Positions 47,707 through 56,983 of a stretch of DNA of 64,000 bases are shown in pieces. The stretch is taken from positions 2,356,001 to 2,420,000 of the forward strand of contig NZ_CP067099.1 of NCBI RefSeq assembly GCF_016618195.1. The letters run 5' to 3'. Both the position numbers and the translations under genes were made by a program. The notes below the pieces were generated by a model that saw only the letters and a list, made by a program, of their open reading frames with translations, was not told the origin of the DNA and searched no databases. Position 1 is the first letter of the stretch, and the number at the start of each line of letters is the position of its first letter. This DNA is from Providencia manganoxydans. Lineage in GTDB: Bacteria; Pseudomonadota; Gammaproteobacteria; Enterobacterales; Enterobacteriaceae.

Positions 47707-48234
47707 ATGAAAAATATATTAAAATACGTACTAATTATTCTATCTTTTAGTTCTTCTTTGTCTTTCGCTGTTGATGGTGAAATAAAGTTTGTAGGTAGTA
47801 TAATACCCACAGCTTGCTCCATTGATACTGACTCAGTTCATAAAGTTGTTAATATGGGCAAAGTTTCAGCCTCCTCTTTCAATAATAAAAATAGTGTTGC
47901 AGCAGCAACACCTTTTAGGATCACGCTATCCAATTGCCCTACTGACTATAAAAAAATTCAGTTTAAATTTGATGGAAAAACCGATCAATCTAACCCAAGC
48001 TTATTAAGCCTTTCAAATAATCCAACCTCTACGCCAGCAACTGGTGTAGCAGTTGCCCTTTATGAAGAAAATAGTATTCGCCGTATTCCTTTAAATGGTA
48101 GCACCCAATTTAAGGAAATATCACCGAGTAAAACAGTTGAAATGAATTTTGTCGCTAAATACATCGCGACTAGCGATCAAGTAACGCCAGGTTCCGCAGA
48201 TGCATTAGCACATTTTAGTATTATTTATCAATAA
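47707..48234 (+). CDS. Fimbrial major subunit (type 1-like pilin)
   Basis: The 175-residue protein has a signal peptide ending near SFA at residue 21, then the FimA-type layout: GEIKFVGSIIPTACSID at 24-40, the disulfide C37-C77, and a C-terminal donor-strand-accepting end FSIIYQ with the penultimate tyrosine. It is the first gene of a four-gene chaperone-usher operon. The strong expression expected for a pilin fits with the palindrome behind the gene, which should reduce read-through. Confidence 0.9.
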   Translation: MKNILKYVLIILSFSSSLSFAVDGEIKFVGSIIPTACSIDTDSVHKVVNMGKVSASSFNNKNSVAAATPFRITLSNCPTDYKKIQFKFDGKTDQSNPSLLSLSNNPTSTPATGVAVALYEENSIRRIPLNGSTQFKEISPSKTVEMNFVAKYIATSDQVTPGSADALAHFSIIYQ

Positions 48235-48246
48235 AGTGGAGAGAGG

Positions 48247-48270
48247 AAGGAGAGAATATATTCTCTCCTT
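48247..48270 (+). promoter_or_regulatory. 24-bp perfect palindrome between pilin and chaperone genes
   Basis: AAGGAGAGAATA and its exact inverse TATTCTCTCCTT form a hairpin 13 bp after the pilin stop and 7 bp before the chaperone ATG, followed by ATTTATT. It probably acts as a partial terminator or processing stem. It may also hide the chaperone ribosome site, since AAGGAG lies in the 5' arm. Confidence 0.65.
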
Positions 48271-48277
48271 ATTTATT

Positions 48278-48949
48278 ATGAAAAATATATTATTGATTTT
48301 ATTTTTTATAACTTTTAATTGTTATAGTGGTATCGTAATTAATGGCACGCGTTTTATTTATTCACAAAATGAACGTGAAATTGCCTTATCTATAGAGAAT
48401 CCAGAGGAAAATACAACCTATCTTATCCAATCATGGATTGAAAAAGAAAACTATAAAACTAATGATTTTATACTCACTCCCCCATTATTTAAACTAAATC
48501 CCCAAGCAATAAATAAGTTAAGAATAATAAAAACTAAACCATCACTTCAAGATAATAAAGAAACACTATATTGGCTACATATTAAATCATTACCCTCTCT
48601 TAGTGAAAATATTGAAAACAGTCTTCATATTGTTGTGAAATCAAGTTTTAAACTTTTTTATCGTCCTGAATCATTAAGTAAAACTGCCGACTCTGCCTTT
48701 AAAAAATTATTATTCAATTACCGAAACCACTCTCTAACTGCGAAGAACCCAACAGGTCATTACATTACACTTAGGGAGTTGAGGATTGATGGTATTGATA
48801 TCACTGACCCAGGAATGATTGCTCCTTTTAGTGAATTATCATGGGAAATTCCCATTTCCAAGCCTAACACTGTATATTGGAATGCATTAAATGACTATGG
48901 TGGGAAAACACAATTAACATCACAAAAACTATTATTAAACAATGAATAA
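48278..48949 (+). CDS. Periplasmic fimbrial chaperone
   Basis: From the ATG at 48278 the protein has 223 residues with a signal peptide of about 17 residues (ILFFITFNCYSG). The PapD-like first domain shows IVINGTRFIYSQNEREIALSIEN near 18-40, an YLIQSWIEKE strand, the PPLFKLNPQAINKLRIIKT edge strand used for donor-strand complementation, and a ETLYWLHIKSLP motif. A longer frame from 48236 would include the palindrome. It overlaps the usher gene by 8 bp. Confidence 0.9.
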   Translation: MKNILLILFFITFNCYSGIVINGTRFIYSQNEREIALSIENPEENTTYLIQSWIEKENYKTNDFILTPPLFKLNPQAINKLRIIKTKPSLQDNKETLYWLHIKSLPSLSENIENSLHIVVKSSFKLFYRPESLSKTADSAFKKLLFNYRNHSLTAKNPTGHYITLRELRIDGIDITDPGMIAPFSELSWEIPISKPNTVYWNALNDYGGKTQLTSQKLLLNNE

Positions 48950-51410
48950 AAATAAAATATCTCTATTACTAGCAATAATAATTTCCTTTTCTACTCAAGC
49001 AGAACATTTTAACTTAGAAGCTCTAGATCACATTGAAAATACAAATGAAGTAGAAAATATATTATTCCATTTAGATAATCAACCCGAAGGGTTTTATTCT
49101 GTTGATATTGTTATTAACAACCAAAAATCATTCACAGAAAACATTCAGTTTAAACGTATGAAAAATCGATTATCCCCAACGTTTACTAAAAAACATCTTA
49201 TACGTATGGGCTTAACTAACCATATTATTAATACTCTGTTTTCTATTAATAATGATATCACGAGTAATAATCTAGAAACAGTTATTGATGGTTATTCTGA
49301 TTATTTTGATTTTAATCATTTAGTATTGAATATCAATATACCACAAATATACCTCAATCAGTTGCCTTATGGAAATGAGGGGCAAGAACATTGGGATCAT
49401 GGAATAACATCCGCCTTCATTGAATATGATATTTCTGGTAGTCACAATACAAATAATAAACTAAAAAAAAACAACCATATTAATCTCTCACTACAAAATG
49501 GCTTTAATTATCTTGGTTGGCGATTACGTAACAACTTTACCTATTCACAAGAAAATAAATGGCAATTTTATAACACCACCTTGTCTTATCCACTTGCTTT
49601 ATTAAAAAGTCAATTAATTATAGGTGAGTATTATCTAGCTTCATCATTTTTTATGCCCTTCACATTTAAAGGGATATCACTATCAAATGATGAGTTAATG
49701 TATCCTGATTATGATTCTTATTTTTCTCCTATTTTACAAGGCATTAATTATAGTCCATCCCAAGTAACCGTGACACAAAATAATATTGTTATTTATAATG
49801 AGCACTTACCTGCTGGTCCTTTTACATTAAATAGATTAAAACCTCTTAGCCATAAAGGTTTTTTTGAAATGACGATCACTGAAACCAATGGTAAAGTACG
49901 TAAATATCTTTACCCATACTCATCTACTCCATTAATGATAAAGTCAGGCCAATTTCGTTATGCTTTAAATAGTGGAAAAACCACAGAAAAACAAGGAACA
50001 TTAACACCCTATTTTATTCATGGTGAAATAAAATATGGAATTAATAATCACTTAACAACCTATACAGGCGCAATTCTGTCATCGCCTTTTAAATCTTTAA
50101 CCGTAGGAGGTTCATTTACTAACTATTTAGGCGATTTTACTCTTGATTGGAGCCATGCATATAGTCATAAGGAGCGTTCAAATACCTATCAGATAGAATA
50201 TTCGCGAACATTTGTTTCAACAGGTAGCGATATTTCGTTCAGTACACAATGGATAGATAACCCGAAAATTCGCCAAATATCTGATGTGATCAAAAGAATG
50301 CCACCTTATTATCCCCATTACCCCCAACAAACATTTAAGCTACATATATCACAGCCTATTAGCCATTATGGTAATTTATCATTATCAGCTTCCCAACAGA
50401 AATTTGCTAATACCGATAATTATCATTGGTTATACAATATTGGCTATTCTGGAAATATTCACGAATATCATTTTAGTCTCAATTACCAATCGAATTACTC
50501 TTTTATTGATAAAAAGAGTGAACATGCCATCTCCGCTGCTCTGATTATTCCAATTAGTGCTTGGTTACCCAATACACATTTTAGCTATCAAACTCAGTTC
50601 ATTCAAAATAGTTATCATAATCATCAAGCGACTCTAACAGGAACAACTGAGGGTGATCATTTCATGGCCTATACCTTACAACATAACTACCGTAACCCTC
50701 TTTGTTGCTCAACATCAGCTCCCAATTCAGAAACACGCGTTTATACCCAATACCAACATCATCAATTTTCGTTGAATGCAGGTTATGGTTATAACCAACA
50801 CCATCAAATTAACTATGGCTTACACAGCGCCATTGTGGCTCACCCTTATGGGGTGACATTCACTCCTAGTCGAGGCGATACGGCCGCTCTGATCATTGTA
50901 CCTGAAACTAAAAATGTTCATTTAGATCATCATACAAACAATATTACTGACAGTGCGGGGCATACTATCGTTAATTACCTTCAACCATATCGGAGAAATA
51001 GTTTTGCTATTGATACGCAGACTTTACCTTTAGAAGCTGAAATTGATGATAGTAATCAATCTATTCTGCCGACGAAAGGCGCCCTAGTTGCTGTTCATTT
51101 CCCCGTGAAACTTGGTAAACGTGTATTTTTTACCATCCAACTTACTGATGGTTCACTTGCACCATTTGGTGCCATCGCCAGCTTAAGTACTAAAGACGTT
51201 ATTGATACAAAAACAGATATCAATGTTGGGATTATTAGTGACATGGGGCAAGTTTACTTAAGTGGGCTTGAATCCTCAGGTACTATTAAATTGAAATGGG
51301 GAGAACAACAATCTCAACAATGTGAGTTTGAATATCAATTATTAGCGTCGCACTTTGATCAAGGGTTTTACCACCTACCCGCCATATGTCAACGTAAGGA
51401 AGCTTTATGA
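48942..51410 (+). CDS. Outer-membrane fimbrial usher
   Basis: An 822-residue FimD/PapC-family usher. After a signal peptide (residues about 1-20) come the N-terminal chaperone-binding domain (FNLEALDHI at about 23), the 24-strand barrel with a plug region, a SPSQVTVTQNNIVIYNEHLPAGPFTLNRL-type stretch near 268-297, and two C-terminal domains. The last carries the usual cysteine pair (QQCEFEYQLL and AICQRK). It is slightly shorter than FimD. The start overlaps the chaperone and the end overlaps the adhesin gene by 4 bp. Confidence 0.93.
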   Translation: MNKNKISLLLAIIISFSTQAEHFNLEALDHIENTNEVENILFHLDNQPEGFYSVDIVINNQKSFTENIQFKRMKNRLSPTFTKKHLIRMGLTNHIINTLFSINNDITSNNLETVIDGYSDYFDFNHLVLNINIPQIYLNQLPYGNEGQEHWDHGITSAFIEYDISGSHNTNNKLKKNNHINLSLQNGFNYLGWRLRNNFTYSQENKWQFYNTTLSYPLALLKSQLIIGEYYLASSFFMPFTFKGISLSNDELMYPDYDSYFSPILQGINYSPSQVTVTQNNIVIYNEHLPAGPFTLNRLKPLSHKGFFEMTITETNGKVRKYLYPYSSTPLMIKSGQFRYALNSGKTTEKQGTLTPYFIHGEIKYGINNHLTTYTGAILSSPFKSLTVGGSFTNYLGDFTLDWSHAYSHKERSNTYQIEYSRTFVSTGSDISFSTQWIDNPKIRQISDVIKRMPPYYPHYPQQTFKLHISQPISHYGNLSLSASQQKFANTDNYHWLYNIGYSGNIHEYHFSLNYQSNYSFIDKKSEHAISAALIIPISAWLPNTHFSYQTQFIQNSYHNHQATLTGTTEGDHFMAYTLQHNYRNPLCCSTSAPNSETRVYTQYQHHQFSLNAGYGYNQHHQINYGLHSAIVAHPYGVTFTPSRGDTAALIIVPETKNVHLDHHTNNITDSAGHTIVNYLQPYRRNSFAIDTQTLPLEAEIDDSNQSILPTKGALVAVHFPVKLGKRVFFTIQLTDGSLAPFGAIASLSTKDVIDTKTDINVGIISDMGQVYLSGLESSGTIKLKWGEQQSQQCEFEYQLLASHFDQGFYHLPAICQRKEAL

Positions 51411-52375
51411 CAATATTAAATTCTCGTTTATGGATTGGTTGTATTTTAGTCTCAAAAAGCGTTTATGCATCACAATGCCAGTATGAGCCCAACTTTACTC
51501 CACATCATAATTCTCTCTCCCTCGGTGATGTCATCATACCTCACCGACTCCCAGCAGGATCGGTGATCAAAGAAATTACACTTAATGAGATTGATCAATA
51601 CCCACCGATGGTAAGTTGCCCGACACCAACTAGCGCTCAATGGGATAATAGTCTGTTTCCTTTATTATCAGAGCAACACCACGCAACACATCAAACTAAT
51701 ATTGATGGTATTGGTATTCGTTTTATTCCCCAAGAACACACGTTTAGTCATGCTAAGCTCCCTTTTATCAATCATTCACCCTACTTTTGCGACAACACTT
51801 CATATCGTTATCGCTATTGTGGGAATGCATTTAGAGGGATCCGAGTTCAATTAATTAAAACCAAGTCATCTACAGGCTCTGGTGAACTCGATTCACATCA
51901 ATTAATTGCTGCTTCAATAGGTAATTTGATCGTGCAAAGTTATCGTTTTCTCAACACTCGAATTATTACCCCAAGCTGTGAATTACAAGAAAAACATAAG
52001 CGCGTCAAAATGAATAAAGTTAAGCAAAGCCAATTTCGAGGCGTCGGTAGCCACTCATCACCGATCCCCTTTTACTTAACTTTAAACTGTAATGGCGCAA
52101 CAGCTGTTGGTGCTATTTTTAGTGGACGATCTGCGGGTTACTTTGATGATTCAGTGATAGCACTAGACAACCGTTCGGACAGTGCTGAAGGTATTGGCCT
52201 ACAAATCCTTTTTGAAGGTCAAGCAATTCCCCTAAATAAGCCATTCCATTTAGGAACTAGTTTTGATAAAAGCCCCTATGCCGTCTATTTCTCCGCGCAA
52301 TATACCCAAACTCAACCTCATATTCGTGCTGGCAAGGCTAATGCAACAGCAACACTACAAATTATTTACCCATAA
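51407..52375 (+). CDS. Fimbrial tip adhesin-like protein
   Basis: The 322-residue protein has a signal peptide ending near YAS at about residue 22, an N-terminal receptor-type domain with several cysteines (SQCQYEPNF, PPMVSCPTPT, SPYFCDNTSYRYRYCGNAF) and a C-terminal pilin domain (about 185-322) with a TPSCELQ, FYLTLNCNG disulfide and the end TATLQIIYP. This two-domain layout is that of tip adhesins of chaperone-usher fimbriae. The receptor cannot be predicted. It is the last gene of the operon and is followed by a terminator. Confidence 0.85.
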   Translation: MTILNSRLWIGCILVSKSVYASQCQYEPNFTPHHNSLSLGDVIIPHRLPAGSVIKEITLNEIDQYPPMVSCPTPTSAQWDNSLFPLLSEQHHATHQTNIDGIGIRFIPQEHTFSHAKLPFINHSPYFCDNTSYRYRYCGNAFRGIRVQLIKTKSSTGSGELDSHQLIAASIGNLIVQSYRFLNTRIITPSCELQEKHKRVKMNKVKQSQFRGVGSHSSPIPFYLTLNCNGATAVGAIFSGRSAGYFDDSVIALDNRSDSAEGIGLQILFEGQAIPLNKPFHLGTSFDKSPYAVYFSAQYTQTQPHIRAGKANATATLQIIYP

Positions 52376-52381
52376 ACGCGA

Positions 52382-52405
52382 AGCCCTCGCGATAAAACGA
52401 GGGCT
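52382..52405. terminator. Terminator between the fimbrial operon and hrpA
   Basis: AGCCCTCG at 52382-52389 pairs with CGAGGGCT at 52398-52405, 6 bp after the adhesin stop and 20 bp from the convergent hrpA end. T-runs are weak. Confidence 0.6.
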
Positions 52406-52424
52406 CACAGGCTTATACTAATCA

Positions 52425-55400
52425 TTAAAGGGATTGGCTCAAGCTTTCCATTGCTTGAATAATCCGTTTATCTGAGATTGGATATGGTGTTCCTAATTGC
52501 TGCGCAAATAAACTAATACGCAATTCTTCTATCATCCAGCGAATTTCTTGAACTTCAGGTAGCTTCAACTGCGCTGGTGTTAGCTTGGCTTTCCATTGCT
52601 GCCACATATTCGTCACGTGCTCAACTTTACTTAATTGAGCACGGTCTCTATTTGGATCTATCGCTAACTTTTCTAATCTACGTTCAATTCCATTTAAGTA
52701 CCGTAACACATCAGCTAAGCGCTTCCAGCCATGCTCGGTGACAAAGCCTTTAAAGACTAAACCTGACATTTGTGCTTTTATGTCAGAAAGTGCCATTGCC
52801 ATTGAAAAATCAACGCGACCTTTCAAACGCTTATTAATAGCAAATACAGCGGTGAGAATTTGTTCAACCTGTTTAGCAATATGAACAACCGCATCATTCA
52901 ACTCAGCACGGACAAAATCTTGCAGCTGATTAAAACCCTCTTCTGACCATACTGGTCCGCCATAGCTATCAATAAGTTGGTCAATACCACAAGCGATACA
53001 GTCATCAATTAATTCTAATACTTTACCATAAGGGTTAAAGTACAAACCGAGTTTAGATTTATTCGGTAACTTCTCATGTAAATATTTAATTGGCGATGGA
53101 ATATTTAGTAATAGTAATCGGCGAACACCTGCCCACATTGCTTGTTGTTGTTCAAACTCAGTTTCAAATACTCGGATCCCAACACTATTTTTTTCATCAA
53201 CTAATGCAGGGTAAGCTTTGACTGAATATCCGCCACGTTTTTGTTCATAACGCTGCGGTAGCTCACCGAAACTCCATATATGTAAGCCACTTTGTTCTAT
53301 ACCATCATCAACCACTTCCGAAAGTGTTTCTTGCACTTTCTCTTTCAAGCTATTTTTTAATACATCAAGGTCTTGTCCTTCGGCGATGGTTTTATTCTTT
53401 TCACCAACCACACGGAAAGTCATTTTTAAATGAATAGGTAACTGTTCTAACTGCCAAGCTTCACGATCAACGGTGACTCCCGTCATTCTGCGCAATTCAC
53501 GCTCTAGCTTATCTAAAATGCTACCGTCGGGTACTGGTACTCGCTCAAGAAATGCTTCGGCATAGTTTGGCGCAGGTACAAAATTACGTCGTATGGGTTT
53601 TGGTAAAGACTTAATTAACGCAACAACCAGCTCTTGTCGCAAGCCCGGTACTTGCCAATCAAAACCTGAATTTTGTACCTGATTCAAAATAGCTAAAGGA
53701 ATATGTACCGTTACACCATCTGCATCAGTGCCCGGCTCGAATTGATAACTTAAACGGAATTTTAACTCACCTTGGTGCCAATAATTAGGATAATCCAGCG
53801 TGGAAACATTCGCCGCATCTTCTTTAATCAACATGTTTTTTTCAAAACTAAGCAGATCAGGTTGCAGCTTAGATGCTGATTTCCACCAGCTATCAAAATG
53901 ACGAGCAGAAATGACATCATTTGGAATACGCTGATCATAAAAGGCAAATAAGGTCTCATCATCAACCAAAATATCACGACGACGTGATTTATGTTCTAAG
54001 TCCTCAACTTCAGCAAGTAGTTTATGGTTTTCTCTAAAAAATGCATGACGAGTAACCCAATCCCCTTCCACTAAGGCGTGGCGAATAAATAACTCACGGC
54101 ATAATAATGGATCTATCGTACTATAGTTAACTTGTCGCGCTGTAACGATTGCTAAACCATATAACGTCACTTTTTCTGATGCCATCACAGCACCTTGCGA
54201 CTTAGACCAATGAGGTTCACTGTAATGGTGTTTGACCAAATGTTCCGCTAGCGGCTCAATCCATTCAGGTTCAATTGATGCAGCAACTCTTCCCCACAAT
54301 TTTGTTGTTTCCACAAGCTCCGCAACCATTGCCCATTTAGGTGGTTTTTTGAATAATCCAGAGCCTGGAAAAATAGTAAATCGTGCATTTCTAGCGCCTG
54401 TAAATTCTGGTTTTTCTACATCTTTTTGGCCAATATGGGAGAGTAACCCCGCCAGTAATGATGTGTGGATCCCGCGAAAATCAGCTGCGACGCTATTAAT
54501 CGCGAAGCCCTGTTCTTTAATGACTTGTCGTAGTTGGGTGTAAAGATCTTGCCATTCACGGATCCGCAAATAATTCAGGAAGTCTTGACGACACATTTTA
54601 CGAAATTGGGCGTTAGATAACTCTTCTTGCTGCTCTTTTAAATAGTTCCATAGATTGAGAAACGCCAAAAAATCAGATTGTTTGTCATGAAAACGACGAT
54701 GTTTTTCATCCGAAGCCTGCTGTTTATCCAATGGACGTTCACGCGGATCTTGAATCGATAGAGCAGAAACAATCACCATGGTTTCACGTACTGCACCATG
54801 CTTTCTTGCTTCAATTACCATTCGAGCCAAACGAGGATCCACAGGTAATTGGGCTAATTGGCGACCAATATCTGTGAGTGTATAACCTCGCTCTGTTTGT
54901 TTATGTGGTTTAATACCACCTAACTCTTCTAATAGTTTTACACCATCCTGAATATTGCGTTTATCTGGCGCTTCGACAAATGGAAACGCAGCAATATCCC
55001 CTAGACCAATTGAGGTCATCTGTAAAATAACTGAGGCTAGATTAGTTCTTAAAATTTCAGGATCGGTGAATTCTGGGCGGCTTAGGAAATCTTCTTCTGA
55101 ATACAAACGAATACAGATACCATCTGATACACGCCCACAGCGCCCTTTGCGCTGGTTAGCCGATGCTTGAGAAATAGGTTCAACCGGCAAACGTTGTACT
55201 TTGGTTCTAAAGCTATAACGGCTGATCCGCGCATACCCAGTATCAATAACATATTTAATACCGGGTACAGTGAGTGATGTTTCTGCGACATTCGTCGCTA
55301 AAATGATACGTCGCCCACCGTGAGGTTGGAATATGCGGTTTTGCTCACTATTAGATAAACGAGCAAATAGCGGTAGGATCTCAGTATGACGTAACTGCAA

Positions 55401-56324
55401 TTTTGTTAATGCATCTGCGGTATCGCGGATCTCGCGCTCACCACTCATGAAAATAAGAATGTCACCCGCACTTTCTTGCCCAAGTTCATTCACTGCATCT
55501 ATGATGCCATCTATCTGGTCTCGCTCGCTATCATTATCATCCCCCATAATTGGGCGATAACGAACTTCAACAGGGTAAGTACGACCAGACACCTCAACGA
55601 TTGGCGCTTGATTAAAATGACGTGAGAACCTTTCAGGATCGATAGTCGCAGAGGTAATGATCACCTTTAAATCGGGACGTTTTGGTAATAACTGGCGAAG
55701 GTAACCTAAGATGAAATCAATATTCAAGCTACGTTCATGCGCTTCATCAATAATAATCGTATCGTATTGCAACAATAATTTATCGTTTTGTAATTCTGCC
55801 AGCAAAATACCGTCAGTCATTAATTTGACTTGGGTATTATCACCGACTTGGTCATTAAAACGAACTTTATAGCCGACAATGGTACCTATTTCGCTTTCAA
55901 GTTCCTGAGCCAAACGCGTAGCGACTGCCCGAGCAGCCAAACGTCTTGGCTGAGTATGACCAATAAATCCTTTAATACCTCGCCCAAGCTCCAGACAGAT
56001 TTTAGGTATCTGCGTCGTTTTTCCTGATCCGGTTTCACCGGCAATAATCACGACTTGATGTTGTTTTATCGCATCATAAATAACTTGTTTCTTTTGGCTA
56101 ACAGGTAAATTTTCTGGATAGATAATTTTGGCTGGATTTAGCAGTTTATTGGCTATTTTTTGCTTAGCTGTTTCAATATCTATTTTAATCGTATTTAATA
56201 CCGCGGCGCGTGACTTTTCATTAGTAATTTTAGTCATCCCATGGAGGCGCTTTTTTAGCAACCACTGATCACGCAATGAAGTTTGTCCAATATCAGCTTC
56301 TAGAGCTGTCAGTATGGATTTCAC
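52425..56324 (-). CDS. hrpA: ATP-dependent RNA helicase HrpA
   Basis: A 1299-residue DEAH/RHA helicase, matching the 1300 residues of E. coli HrpA. The motor has GETGSGKTTQIPK near 95 (motif I), TQPRRLAARAVA (Ia), DEAHERSLNID (II), TSATIDPERFS (III), TNVAETSLTVPG (V) and QRKGRCGRVSDGICIRLYSE (VI). It continues with the HA2/OB-fold region and a long C-terminal DUF3418 domain. HrpA acts in mRNA processing and in resolving stalled or collided ribosomes. It is monocistronic here and convergent with the fimbrial operon. Confidence 0.97.
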   Translation of the reverse strand: MKSILTALEADIGQTSLRDQWLLKKRLHGMTKITNEKSRAAVLNTIKIDIETAKQKIANKLLNPAKIIYPENLPVSQKKQVIYDAIKQHQVVIIAGETGSGKTTQIPKICLELGRGIKGFIGHTQPRRLAARAVATRLAQELESEIGTIVGYKVRFNDQVGDNTQVKLMTDGILLAELQNDKLLLQYDTIIIDEAHERSLNIDFILGYLRQLLPKRPDLKVIITSATIDPERFSRHFNQAPIVEVSGRTYPVEVRYRPIMGDDNDSERDQIDGIIDAVNELGQESAGDILIFMSGEREIRDTADALTKLQLRHTEILPLFARLSNSEQNRIFQPHGGRRIILATNVAETSLTVPGIKYVIDTGYARISRYSFRTKVQRLPVEPISQASANQRKGRCGRVSDGICIRLYSEEDFLSRPEFTDPEILRTNLASVILQMTSIGLGDIAAFPFVEAPDKRNIQDGVKLLEELGGIKPHKQTERGYTLTDIGRQLAQLPVDPRLARMVIEARKHGAVRETMVIVSALSIQDPRERPLDKQQASDEKHRRFHDKQSDFLAFLNLWNYLKEQQEELSNAQFRKMCRQDFLNYLRIREWQDLYTQLRQVIKEQGFAINSVAADFRGIHTSLLAGLLSHIGQKDVEKPEFTGARNARFTIFPGSGLFKKPPKWAMVAELVETTKLWGRVAASIEPEWIEPLAEHLVKHHYSEPHWSKSQGAVMASEKVTLYGLAIVTARQVNYSTIDPLLCRELFIRHALVEGDWVTRHAFFRENHKLLAEVEDLEHKSRRRDILVDDETLFAFYDQRIPNDVISARHFDSWWKSASKLQPDLLSFEKNMLIKEDAANVSTLDYPNYWHQGELKFRLSYQFEPGTDADGVTVHIPLAILNQVQNSGFDWQVPGLRQELVVALIKSLPKPIRRNFVPAPNYAEAFLERVPVPDGSILDKLERELRRMTGVTVDREAWQLEQLPIHLKMTFRVVGEKNKTIAEGQDLDVLKNSLKEKVQETLSEVVDDGIEQSGLHIWSFGELPQRYEQKRGGYSVKAYPALVDEKNSVGIRVFETEFEQQQAMWAGVRRLLLLNIPSPIKYLHEKLPNKSKLGLYFNPYGKVLELIDDCIACGIDQLIDSYGGPVWSEEGFNQLQDFVRAELNDAVVHIAKQVEQILTAVFAINKRLKGRVDFSMAMALSDIKAQMSGLVFKGFVTEHGWKRLADVLRYLNGIERRLEKLAIDPNRDRAQLSKVEHVTNMWQQWKAKLTPAQLKLPEVQEIRWMIEELRISLFAQQLGTPYPISDKRIIQAMESLSQSL

Positions 56325-56437
56325 TTGTTAAATCCTTATTATTTATATTATTTCTATAATTGAGCAAGTTTGAGCGCATCTATTCACAGTCAAAATGTAT
56401 CAATATTATTTAATCAACAAATGATTTCATATAGCGA

Positions 56438-56764
56438 CTATTTTTTCTTAAGCCATTGCCCATTAATACCGCGAACATATTCGCCACTACCGGCTCGCTC
56501 AACTAACTTTTGTCCCGCAATTCTACCAACATCTTTAGTCTGTAGGTTATTTTTTGCTGCTATTTCACTGTATTTAATTTCACGTTCGCGATTTATATCA
56601 TCCACCAATTGAGTCACTGTAGAATTATTGGTGTTAACCACCGCTAAATAACCTGACAATGTTTCGCCAACTAAGCCTTGATCTTTCGCTTCATCAACCG
56701 TTAGTGCGTAAGCAGAGAATGTGAATAAGCTAGATAAGAGCAGTACTCGAAAAAAATATTTCAT
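56438..56764 (-). CDS. ydbL: YdbL, periplasmic DUF1318 protein
   Basis: The 108-residue protein has a signal peptide ending near AYA at residue 20 and the DUF1318 body: LTVDEAKDQGLVGETLSGYLAVV-type start, a REREIKYSEIAAKNN stretch and the ending GIRNGQWLKKK-like sequence (GEYVRGINGQWLKK). It overlaps ynbE by 4 bp. In E. coli the YdbH-YnbE pair forms an intermembrane bridge for lipid homeostasis and YdbL modulates it. Confidence 0.93.
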   Translation of the reverse strand: MKYFFRVLLLSSLFTFSAYALTVDEAKDQGLVGETLSGYLAVVNTNNSTVTQLVDDINREREIKYSEIAAKNNLQTKDVGRIAGQKLVERAGSGEYVRGINGQWLKKK

Positions 56765-56967
56765 TGCGTATCCACCTTACCAAAAAGGTCACTGTTTTCT
56801 TTAAGTAGATCTTCAACCTGTCTATCTGCTTTGATCTGTATTTCATGTTCAATCTTAACATTCATATTGATATTAATAGGCTTATCAGGTGTCGCAACCT
56901 CGACCCTTAAGCACCCTGTCAGCATCATACTCATTAACGTGAATGCGCATAGATTTAAAGTTTTCAC
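56761..56967 (-). CDS. ynbE: YnbE, small outer-membrane lipoprotein
   Basis: A 68-residue lipoprotein with the lipobox MLTGC (C19) and a short mature part with the PDKPININMNVKIEHEI stretch typical of YnbE. It is thought to oligomerise by beta-strand stacking and to cap the periplasmic YdbH bridge. It lies between ydbH (16 bp) and ydbL (4-bp overlap), so the three are one operon. Confidence 0.93.
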   Translation of the reverse strand: MKTLNLCAFTLMSMMLTGCLRVEVATPDKPININMNVKIEHEIQIKADRQVEDLLKENSDLFGKVDTQ

Positions 56968-56983
56968 TTTTATTCCTTTTCCT

